The notes under the pieces are model-generated. The model was not told where the DNA came from and searched no databases. It saw nothing but the letters and a program-made list of their open reading frames with translations. DNA of 64,000 nt from Marisa cornuarietis (taxonomy: Eukaryota; Mollusca; Gastropoda; Architaenioglossa; Ampullariidae): the NCBI GenBank assembly GCA_004794655.1, contig SMMW01000180.1:248001-312000 (forward strand), read 5' to 3'. The position numbers and the translations under genes were made by a program. This document shows positions 24,001-33,825 of the stretch, piece after piece (position 1 is the stretch's first letter; every line of letters starts with the position of its first letter).

Positions 24001-27000
24001 GCCATGCTGGTGTCCCAGGCAATGTTCGAGCGGACCAGGCCGCCAAGGCTGCATGTCAGTCTCCTGGTAAACTACACTTGATAGTATTAGCAGACTGTAA
24101 ATCTATCCTCTTGACCTATGTTCAGTCCTTGTGGCAACACCACTGGGGCACTCTGGGCCAAAATAAGTTACATGCCACCCTTCCCTCTCTTTCAGACCAC
24201 ATGCCTTCCTGTGCGATGGAAGGAATTGTTCTTTCCAGACTAAGACTAGGACACACCTATGCCACACAGTCGCACCTTTTACGAGGTGAACCACCGCCAG
24301 TTTGTCCTGGGTGTCAAGGAACTTTTAATGTTGCGCATGTTTTAATTATTTGTCCTGGACTCCAGAGTATTCGCCTGCAGTTTTTTACTGCAAGCTCCTT
24401 GTTCTCTTAGTTTAGGTCCGTCCCATCGGCAGCTATTTTTACGTTTTTAAGGCGGATAGAGGTTTATCATAAGATTTAAGCTTGTTATGCCCAGATACTT
24501 TCTGGTTTTTGGTTTGTTGGTGGCTTTTTTGGGCCACAACACTCCTTTTACATGTTCCCGCCTCTCAAATGTGTTTCCTGCTTTTTGTGTGGGTTTTTAA
24601 TTTTTACGATATCATATTTATTTTACTTGGGGGTTTTTTGTCCTAAAACATTTTAAACTAAGATTACTTTTTCTCGCTGTGATATAGCCTTAGTTGCTGG
24701 CACGGCGTTAAACACAAACAAACAATTTTGATGTTAGTTACTGTAAGTTATAATCATGGCAACACATTTATTGACAATCAAAAAATCAGGAAGAACACTC
24801 AAGGGAAGATCGAACTGCTGTATCAAGAAGTGGAATTGTTTAAAATTACTTGAAATCTCTGTGTATTTTGCAGAGAAATTACAGACATCAGCATTCTGAA
24901 GTCATTCATCCACCTACGCTATATAGACATCAGTAAGAATGGTTTGAAGGACATTTCACCTCTCAGTTCACTGACGCATATGCTGACTCTGAAGGCAGAT
25001 GAAAATCTGCTGACCACTGCTTACTTAGAGGAAATGCCTTTCTTGCAAGTTGCCAGCTTTAGCCACAACAAGATAACCACAACAGAGGGTGTAAACCACC
25101 CAATGCTCGAACATCTGAATCTCAATTGTAAGCCCTCACCCCCCAAATTATTCATATTTAGAGATTATGTAAATATTTTGGACTATCTCTAGCAGCACAG
25201 AATGCCAAAAATACATGGGTAGCCTGGGGTAGAACACGGGTCCCACATACTTTATATGGGACTGATGTGTTTTCGGCATTCTGTGCTGCTAGGGATATAT
25301 GTCACAAAAACAAATATTTGCATTCGAGTCTGATGATGCTGAAAAAAATTGTCAAACTCATGACACATATGTAAGTGTGTGTACATGTATGTCAGTCTTT
25401 ATAAACACTATTTGATGCATCAAGGATAATAAGAAATGAGAAAACAGTCCATGTTAGGGAAGTATTCTAGTTGCAGTCCTGAATGAGCCTTGAACCATGA
25501 CCTTCTGCTCTTAAGTCAAGCACAGTGGAGGCTCCCCAATTGAGGATTGCTTTAAAAAAATTGTAAGAAATGTATGATGTGGAATAGAAAGAACAGTGAC
25601 ACCAAAGGAAGCATCGAATAAGGTAAAAGATACAGCTGGTTATCCAGCCACAAGGGGAGGGATTATTAAAGAGATACCTTATGGTCATCAAAATACAATG
25701 AAGTAACAACTGAGATGAAGCTATCAACAATTGATCTTCAAAGTCATGCTGGTGTTCGAAACACATAATAAACAATATCTTCGTGGTGAAAAGGAGCTAC
25801 AAACCACTTTGCCTTGTGCATAAAGGAAGAAAATCTACCCACATTTAATGATATTATCCACTCATGTCTGATAATGGTGGATTTTTAGTTTCGCTGGAAA
25901 GTTTATGCTTGAAAGAGTAATAATTGCAAAGTTGAATTAAATATTTCAAAATAAGTAGCAGACAAACTTTTATCTCTTACTGATTCTTATTACAGACAAC
26001 AACATAACTCAAGTGACTGGGCTTGATGCAACAAAACTTGCAAGACTACATACCCTAGAGCTTCGGGGGAACAAGCTTCAGACTACTGATGGAATTTACG
26101 TGCCTACTCTTAAAAACCTGTTTTTGGTGTGTTACATCATCACCATCACTCTGCTGCTGCTGCTTTGCCATTGCTTCTTCTACATAGTCATATAATAAAA
26201 TAATAAGCCATAAAATAATAAGTAATCCTCTTGCTAGATGAGATCTTTACTGGGTTATATATATATATAATGATAAATGCAAAATTTTTATACCGCATAC
26301 TCGCACTCCTAAGTAGTATGCTCTTAGTGCTTAAGAACAAAAACGAGACATGGGCAACATACGAGGGACAGAAGAACAAACAACATATGAAAGGCGGGAT
26401 GATGAACAAAACTACTAATGATATATCAGTTAGTGACTGTATGCCGAGGTCTATGATGAATATGATGGTAGTAATGATTATTCCAGAGGCTTTAGTTATA
26501 GTTGAGGGATGTTTTCAGTATTTATACAGTTGCTGTTCCAGCACATTGGTGAAACTGCATTAAGTGCGAATCTATGCAAAGAGACCCCCCCCCAGAAAAT
26601 CTATCATTCACATCTGATAGTTAATCATGCTATCCCTTACCAGTTCAACAGCATCATCACCCATGTCTTCTTAGCTTAAGTAATGGTAGTCCCATGACTT
26701 TACAGTAGAAACCTCCCTTATTTCTGTCAACATTTGTGTGAGGGCAGTGCCCACCTTTCCCTCACTGCCTTATATTTCTTTCAAGGAATCAAATGCCAGT
26801 TCCACTGCTGGGTCAAATGGGGGAAGTATGTTTTATCACACAGGTATAGAAATGACTAGTGTACACAACTCCATCTTTGGACATTGTTGCCCTAACCACT
26901 AGGCAATCACTTCCACCATAGTAAGAAGAGGAACCTGAGACCACATTTTTGGGAATGATTCCCACAAATGAATTGATAAAAATTATATGCTTCTAAAAGG

Positions 27001-29627
27001 GTTTAGAAAATTCTGTGAAACAGAAATCATCTTTTAAAATGTGCATCACTTTGAAAAGACCTACATGACTTTTTTCAGGCTGCAAATGTTATAAAGCACA
27101 TTGAAGGCATGAGCCGTTGTCCAGGACTCACCACATTACACCTGCGTGAAAACCAGCTGGAAAACCTTGATGGCTTTGCAGAAGAACAGAAAGAGCTTCA
27201 GTACATTAATCTTAGGTATAAAATTAAGCTTTGACTAGTACAGTCCAATGTTTAATGCTTCTAGTCATGCCATCATTCATTTGATGCATTAAGTCTGGTG
27301 TGGGGCATTTTTACATCATTTTGATCATCAGATGACAGCAGCTTCACACCTGTGAGGAGGCATAATAGCTATGAACATTCAGTGTACTCGTTTGAACTGC
27401 AAAATACAAAATTCTTAAGCTCCAATATGATGAAAGTGGAGTACTTGAACGAAATTATCCCACATCTTCAGTCACAGGTCAATGATAGTAATATTGCTAA
27501 CATTGCCATTTGTGTAAGGGCTCTGTGAATGTTGAAAATAAACTCATGAGACATGCTAAGCAAATGTTAGTCAACATTAGTGTTCAACTGTTAAAGACAA
27601 ATGTTTTTGCTTTAATATATGTTTGATGTGCTTGATCTTTTCAATGATTTTTCTCATCACAAGAATTGCTACACACATAAAAATGCTTAATTCAAATCAT
27701 AGGAAATCAAAAATGTTTCTATGGGCAGTTGTGTCTATGTATGCATAGGTGAACTGATGGATAGCTTACTCTGCTATATTTGTATAATGGATTTTGACAG
27801 GGGCAATATGATAGCATCTGTGAAGGAGGTGGCCAAACTCAAGTGTCTGCCTCTTCTCAGAGCTCTGGCTCTTGCAGGTACTATAAAGCTAATCCAGAAA
27901 GTTTATGGCGTTCTAAGAAAACTTTCAAGATTTTAAGTAGCCACAGTTTTTAGAAAGCTCTGCTAGTGTGAGTAAGCAAACTCTTTTGCACAAACCAAAT
28001 ATTAGTGCAAGAGTGCAAGTTTCACAGATAATATGCATGACATTTTCACATACAATGGAAAACAACTGGCAGTATAAGAAGGCTCTAAACATGTCATATG
28101 ATGGATACTTGTTTTCAGAGGAAAGATGATGTCAATGGTGGTTTTTATTGGCTTTCAGTGTCTCTTTAAAGGCTGTTTTAAGAAGGCATAATTTCAAAAT
28201 ATTCACCAACTTGTAGATTCTTGCCCTAGAGGTAGGTTGATTTAAAGAAATATGAATGGAGTTTTCAAGGTACCATAGACAACTCACCACCTAAATAAGT
28301 AAATGCAAAGGATTAGGCAACAGCTTTATGAAAATTAGTATGTACAATCTTCATTGTATTTTTGTAACTTAGCTTTCTGTTTTTGTACATCTTTTTGAGT
28401 GTATTAAGCTACAAAGTGTTCACAAAAATAGAAGTATCTGTACACATGATCATATGATAAGCTAGCAGAGATCCTGATGAAAAATGATATCTCCTTCATA
28501 ATCCCATTCACACCATTGACATGGCACAAATTATGGTGGAAAAGCCCTACACAGGCACAAGAAGCACACAGTGTAAACGAGTTTTAATTTTCACGGTCTG
28601 ATGAGGGTGACGGTGAGAGAGAAAGATCAAGAAGGACATACGTTATTGGCAAGTTGGCATTTGACTTTAGGCCCTTCCTCTTGAAAATGTCTTTTTTTCA
28701 GAAAACCCAGCAGCAGAAGAGGATGACTACAGATTAGAGGTTTTGATTGCCTTGCGGACTCTGGAGCGACTCGACAAGGACGAGTATACAGAAGAAGAGA
28801 GGAGTGAAGCAGAAGGTATCTATGAACAGCGGAGACAAGAGGAAGAGGAAGCAAGAATTGCAGCAGAAGAAGAGGCGGAGGCAGCGAGAATTGCAGCAGA
28901 AGAGGCGGAGGCAGCGAGAATTGCAGCAGAAGAGGCAGAGGCAGCGAGAATTGCAGCAGAAGAGGCAGAGGCAGTGAGCATTGCAGCAGAAGAAACTGAA
29001 GCAGAAAAGGCTGAAGCAGAAGAGGCTGAAGTGGAAGCAGAGACAGCAAGAATTGAAACAGAAGAGGTTGGTGCAAATACAAGTGCAATATATACTTATT
29101 GCTTGTAAACGCGATATAAAAATATTATTAGAAGTATTTCCTGATTCTTGAAATCTGTTCTCTTTTAAATACAACTTTTAAGAAACCCCCCACTTTCCAG
29201 ACCAATCTGTTTTTATGGGCTAATTACCAATACTTTGCAGGTGCTTTCTTATGTGTTACAACAATTAATTAAAGGATGCCTAGTCCTCAGTGAAAGTTGT
29301 TTTATATCAAAATATTGTTTTTCATTGATTTGTGTGCACATTTGTTTTTTAGAGGCATGTGTAAAATGATGTGTAAAATGTGTTTTTTTCTTCTTTTACA
29401 AAAAAAGAAAAATAGGCATCATTTGTAATGTTTCTCGTGGCATCAGATTTCTAGCCTTTATTGCCCTTCATCTAGATATAGTAGTTGCCTAAATGCCTGC
29501 TTGCTCATGTTTACTGCTATGTATCAAGCAGGGAAGAAAAGGATGATTCTCTATTTTGACTTCTGTTTAACAGAGTGAAGAACAAGTCATCCCAGCTGAT
29601 GAACCTCCAGCAGCTGAAGATGACTGA
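21086..29627 (+). CDS. LRRC23: LRRC23, leucine-rich repeat protein of the cilium radial spoke (complete, 8 exons)
   Basis: Coding exons: 21086-21190, 21786-21898, 24874-25127, 25996-26126, 27079-27215, 27801-27877, 28702-29066, 29574-29627. All junctions are GT/AG and in phase; 411 aa. LRRC23 is a component of radial spoke 3 in motile cilia and sperm flagella. Residues 1-35 are acidic, as in vertebrates. Next comes the family signature LTEDIIAECLSLLCKTGDGL, then about seven leucine-rich repeats (about 75-270; for example YIDISKNGLKDISPL, LHTLELRGNKLQTTDGI) and an LRR cap with LRTLERLDKDEYTEEERSEAE. The C-terminus (about 310-400) has five copies of a 10-residue unit AARIAAEEAE, predicted coiled coil, making the protein longer than the human one (about 343 aa). 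Intron 2 carries a LINE; intron 3 has a foldback element. Confidence 0.94.
22575..24724 (+). mobile_element. 5'-truncated I/Nimb-like LINE with RNase H domain, in LRRC23 intron 2
   Basis: Sense to LRRC23. It starts inside the reverse transcriptase (FDLEKAYDTIWK near 22600), shifts frame near 22670, then reads MGVPQGSILSPTLFS and the catalytic YVDD. After another frame break an RNase H-like part follows (ISAELHTILLAL, LIISDSLSALQAL, then a stop before APGHAGVPGNVRADQAAKAA) and a C-terminal CPGC...H...CP motif. RT plus RNase H and this Cys/His tail fit the I group (I, Nimb). The element ends with GTGATATAGCCTTAGTTGCT...GGCGTTAAACACAAACAAAC (24676-24724). Frameshifts and stops show it is dead. 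No clear target-site duplication was found. Confidence 0.85.
25185..25297. repeat. Foldback (MITE-like) element in LRRC23 intron 3
   Basis: Perfect 18 bp inverted arms CTAGCAGCACAGAATGCC (25189-25206) and its reverse complement (25275-25292) enclose about 68 bp. Matching extends a few bases outwards with one mismatch. It starts about 60 bp after the exon 3 donor. No coding capacity. Confidence 0.75.
26265..26400 (-). repeat. (TTA)n-tailed interspersed repeat, copy 1
   Basis: Shares a diverged sequence with 62238-62520: ATTTTTATA-CGCATA, GCTCTTAG-GCTTAA, GAGACATGG and ACGAGGGA in the same order. Read on the minus strand it ends in a TA-rich tail, like the 3' ends of many invertebrate SINEs or LINEs. 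It lies just after LRRC23 exon 4. Confidence 0.6.
28850..29000 (+). repeat. 30 bp in-frame coding repeat in LRRC23 exon 7
   Basis: About five copies of a 30 nt unit near GCAGCGAGAATTGCAGCAGA + AGAGGCGGAG encode AARIAAEEAE. The period keeps the reading frame. Copies differ mainly at silent or single-residue positions (GCG/GCA, AARI to AVSI in the last). Length polymorphism between individuals would be expected. Confidence 0.9.
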
Positions 29628-29883
29628 GACATTTTTCTCAATTATGCAGACATTGTTGGTAATTGAGATTGACTAGCTGATCAGTTGTTGAATCTGGGAT
29701 ATAAATTTAAACACATAAAATGTCCTGGAAAAAGTGTGTGTGGTAATTCTGTCTGATGCTCATCAAAAGGAAGGCACAGGCAGGTCAACTGTACAATCTA
29801 CAAGATGCTTGGGACAACATGCAGGATGCCTAGCTGAAGTTAAAACACTTGTGCATGAGAAAGGATACTGTGATATTGTGACT

Positions 29884-29889
29884 AATAAA
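29884..29889 (+). terminator. LRRC23 poly(A) signal
   Basis: AATAAA lies 257 bp after the LRRC23 stop codon. It is the first consensus hexamer on the plus strand after the stop in my reading. Confidence 0.65.
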
Positions 29890-29909
29890 GCATTGTGAAA
29901 AATATTTCT

Positions 29910-30670
29910 GTTTTTTTAACATCTGAGTGTACAAACCAAGCACCTCAGAAAATTACATAAAAGTGATTACTATTTCAATGAATAATCACTTAAATTATAT
30001 AAGATGTAAGTATATTTATATATATATGTAAAAATTCTGCCAGTGTTTGTAAATAGATTTACATAAAACCTGTTTGTATACCACTCTGTAGAGGTAAAAA
30101 AAAATAATCCCCTGAATTGTACTGTTGTTTCAGCATTAGCACTTTGAATGTCTCTCAGCTCAGATGTAAATGTTCATTTATTATTTATTATTATTATTAT
30201 TAAATGTTGTGGGCTTACGGAAAGAGATTTAACAAAATATTGTCAACTAATGGATCCTTTGCTGCCTTCTCTCAGGTATATGAACATGGGTCTATGCTAG
30301 AGAGGGGCTACTAGTATTATATTTTGCACCTGTAGTCAATAAATAAATAAATAAATGTTCCAAATATACTGCATCATAGAATAAAAAGAGTTTGAAAAAA
30401 AGATAAAATCAGTATGTTGTTTCTTCAGATCAAAAGTATTTTCAGATGCTTGAACTGGGTGGAGGGTGGGTAAAGGAATTACTAAATGTAGAATACAAAT
30501 ACCAAGCACGTGTAAGGGTAAGGGTAAGAGGGTACAGTCCAGTTTCTTGGCTATTTTGTAAAATAGATAAAATTTTTGTATCTAAATCAACTAGGGACTA
30601 ATGCAGTTAACTAGAGTTACTTTTAGCATCAACCTCAGACAAAATAAGATATGCAAAAATAGTAATTTCA
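29910..30670. other. Intergenic gap between convergent LRRC23 and SPCS1
   Basis: No gene recognised. A/T-rich, with an (ATT)n run around 30178-30201 and (AAAT)n around 30340-30356. Confidence 0.6.
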
Positions 30671-30673
30671 AAC

Positions 30674-30679
30674 TTTATT
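30674..30679 (-). terminator. SPCS1 poly(A) signal
   Basis: AATAAA on the minus strand, about 240 bp downstream of the SPCS1 stop codon. The choice among A/T-rich hexamers here is tentative. Confidence 0.5.
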
Positions 30680-30915
30680 ATGGAACAAAATGATAAGTTT
30701 AGTTTTCTTACGATACACTGAGGGTGGCTGTGCATGAAACATCTGTCAGAACACTTGTTTAACAACTTATCAAGCAAACTGCTTTAAAACACTTTCATAA
30801 AGTAATTTATACTGTTTCTTATTAATTATAATTAACTTGATGAAACACTCATCAAATGAAATATAATGTCACATAGCATAAAATATTGAAATAGTCAAGG
30901 AACAACTATTCACAG

Positions 30916-33564
30916 CTACTTCTTTTTCTTTGATTTTTGCGGATTTGAAGATGCTGGAGGAGAAGATACTACAGCTCGATCGCCACCAGCTTCTGATCTT
31001 GGCTTCAGCCAAGGTAGTGGATTTCGTCTGTACATGGCCCATGGTGGAAGTGTCAGCTAGAAAAAATGCAATTAAGCAATGTTGTAAATCATTTACCCTT
31101 TTTTTAAAAAAAAAGAAACATGAACAATCAAAGACTAAATAAAATGATATAAGCATGGAATCAGATCTATGCAAGTATGAGCATGCAAAAGTGTTGAGCA
31201 AAGACGTGCATGCATTTGAAATAATCAGCATACATATAAAAAATGAAATTTTCTGAACTATTAATTACACCCTATCTTTGAGCTATTGTACCATATAACT
31301 AACAGCGCAGTTCCCTTAGTTTATAAATATTCTGATGCACATTTTGGGCCTGAACCATCACTAAATAGAAAAAGGACTTTGCAAACACCTGTCAGAATAT
31401 CTTTTTAAAAGTCCAAAAACATTTATTGTGCAGATTCATATTTGGTAACAACAAGTTCTTTTTTAAAACTACAACAAAGCGTGTTTAAAATGTGTTTAAA
31501 TTTTCAAAACATTCTATATTTCCACATGTGCCTCTTGGTGACCTTGCCTCTCCAGAGGGATGGGAAGGAATCCTTAAATTTGGTTCAATGAGCTGTTCCC
31601 ATTGAATTATCTCCCTTTAGAGCAAGCTTTGCTCATCGTACATCTTTAGCACAGTACAAGAAAACAGCAACATTTCACCAGGTCGTCCTCACTCAAGTAT
31701 TTATTGTGTTTCAACCATTTCCTCTACATGCAACAGAATTGTAAAAAAAAAACAACCTTCGATTAAAAATTCACAAGGAATGTGGAAATACGGAATATGA
31801 CGAGGACTGAATGATACTTACAATGCAAGAGAGAGCAAATCCAGACAGCAATATGTACATGGTTTGTGAGAACTGCTGGCATACATAGCCCCAAACAAAG
31901 CCCACAGCCTGAAAAAAGATAAAAACAATTTTTTTTACATCTTTACGATGCAAAAAGTAAACTTTGACCCTATATTTGACTATACATGAAGCATCTTTAA
32001 ATAAGTGCATAACACAATAAACAACGTATTTGATCTCATTCATTGTATCTAAAAATTTCTTATGATTCTTTTGACTAACAATTTATTTGAAGCCATGAGT
32101 GTTGTTTTCATCAGAACAGTGAAACCTTACAAGTGCAAACTTTATACATATCCTTTTATGTTATTACGTTTTTTAGCTTCTTGATACTTAGCTCCCTTCT
32201 TCCTACAAGGACATATCCTCAACATCTATTGTAATATTTATCAAACTATATAAGATCCTGTTATTTGTACTCACCTCCATAACTATTTAGTACTCTTACA
32301 AATATGTATATTAAGCAAATGTGTTTATAAATTAATCTCATCAAAATATTATAAAAAATAGTAATAAAAATTAGTGTCATATAAAAGTGATAATGATAGA
32401 ATTTGTAGTGCAATATCCCATGTGAATAATAAAAGTTTTCAAAAAAAGACCACCACTGTAAATCTTACTCCAAACAGCAAAATAATGGTCTGGAATGTTT
32501 TTTCTGCTTTCTTCTGGCCAGCAAAGTCCTGTGAAAGAAAGATAATGACGATTGTCAAAAAGTTTAATTTTAAAATTACTCCTTATGAAAGAAGCTTCTG
32601 ATTAAGCAACAACTGCATATAATGGAGCAATGATTTGTTTCAAAAAAGACAAAAAAGAGAGAGATATGACCAGAGTCATATGAATATTATGCATGCAGGA
32701 GTGGAGAAAGAAAGAGAAAATAGGTTGAGCAGGGCAGTCTATCTAGCACAAAGCATAAACGTTTTTAGTAAACAGTGCCCTATGATATAAATAAAAATTT
32801 CCTTTGGCTATCTATTTAATAAAAAGCTTGGGGAAATTATGTATGCTAAAATGAAGTATTAAATTGAGATATCCCTAAGTGGCAAGTCTTGTGGCATAAT
32901 ACTATTCAAATGTGACCTGCTCACCAGCAGTTCAAACAGAGGGTGGCAACGCTCAAAATGGTAATAGTAACATTAAGTTTTATTACAGAAACATCATTCT
33001 CTCAGCAAAATTGTACTATTAATGAGAATTTGCTGTCTACGTGAGGTCATAAGGATAGTATTAACCATTAATTTGATGATTCGTAAAAATTAAAAGTGGT
33101 AATTTGTTAATAATATCTATTGCACTGTGTAGATCAGTTGACTACACAAAGGCAAGTTAAAGTTCCCAGTAAAACATCCTTTTCATTCAGTTACCGCGTC
33201 AGGGCATCAGAAATGGAACTAAAAATGGAATGTGATCGTTACCCCTTCCCGTTCTAACAGTCAACTGACACATCCTTCGCCAAAGGCTGTACAGAACAAA
33301 TACTGCTTTTTAAGGGCATGTTTTTCTATCTTGTATGGTACAGAAAATAACCTTTCATGAAAGTTAACATGGATATTGGTAATTTGAACAAAGTTGGAGA
33401 AAGACGTGTCAGTTCGCACAGCTGTTAGGTTTTGACGCACATATCAAGGCAATTTATACTAAGGAGTAATGGAAAGAAATTATTTTTCGTTTTGAAAACA
33501 CTATTACCATGTGAACTGGAAGCGCTTTTATGCTCTCTGGAATATAAGGCCAAATGTAGTCCAT
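30916..33564 (-). CDS. SPCS1: SPCS1, signal peptidase complex subunit 1 (complete, 4 exons)
   Basis: Coding exons in transcript order: 33564-33508, 32528-32469, 31908-31822, 31056-30916. All junctions are GT/AG and in phase; 114 aa, close to the short vertebrate form. SPCS1 (SPC12 family) is a small ER-membrane subunit of the signal peptidase complex that helps select substrates. Family hallmarks: LPVHMDFAGQKKAEKTFQ, then a first membrane segment (IILLFGAVGFVWGYV), a short loop CQQFSQTMY and a second segment (ILLSGFALSCILTL). Next comes the conserved PPWAMYRRNPLPWLKPR and a lysine tail SKKKK at the cytosolic end. Start chosen as the first ATG of the exon (MDYIWPYIPE). Exon borders at 60 and 87 nt conserve whole codons. 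Introns contain no recognised repeats. It is divergent with XRN1. Confidence 0.96.
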
Positions 33565-33825
33565 TCTTGGATTATGAAACGTGCACACAGAACAGAACAG
33601 ACAATTTAATTGCAAGCAGACACCGGATGTGCAGCGATCTCTAGAAGGGAAACAAAGACGGTATCACTTCCCAGAGGTCAATGGTAGTAGCAAGCACAGA
33701 GGAATAGAACAGAAACACTACAACAGTATGCTGTAACTGTCTGCAACAAACTGTTATTAACGTGAAAGTCTGAAGACTCAAAATTCATTTATACGGTGTA
33801 ACGGTTCAAGTGATTGGGCAGAAAA
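33565..33825. promoter_or_regulatory. Likely bidirectional promoter of SPCS1 and XRN1
   Basis: Only 261 bp separate the two start codons of the divergent genes. Visible motifs are an inverted CCAAT box (TGATTGGGC at about 33811-33819) and an ETS-type CACCGGATGT near 33620-33630. No TATA box is evident. Both genes have housekeeping roles, which suits a shared TATA-less promoter. The spacing is seen; shared regulation is inferred. Confidence 0.65.

Noticed and set aside
22575..24410. A functional reverse transcriptase gene in LRRC23 intron 2
   Set aside because: At least two frame changes, a stop inside the RNase H-like part and 5' truncation show a dead LINE.
28627..29174. Leucine/cysteine-rich minus-strand open frames of about 150 codons
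   Set aside because: They are the antisense of the LRRC23 coding repeat; the plus-strand exon has conserved homology and splice sites.
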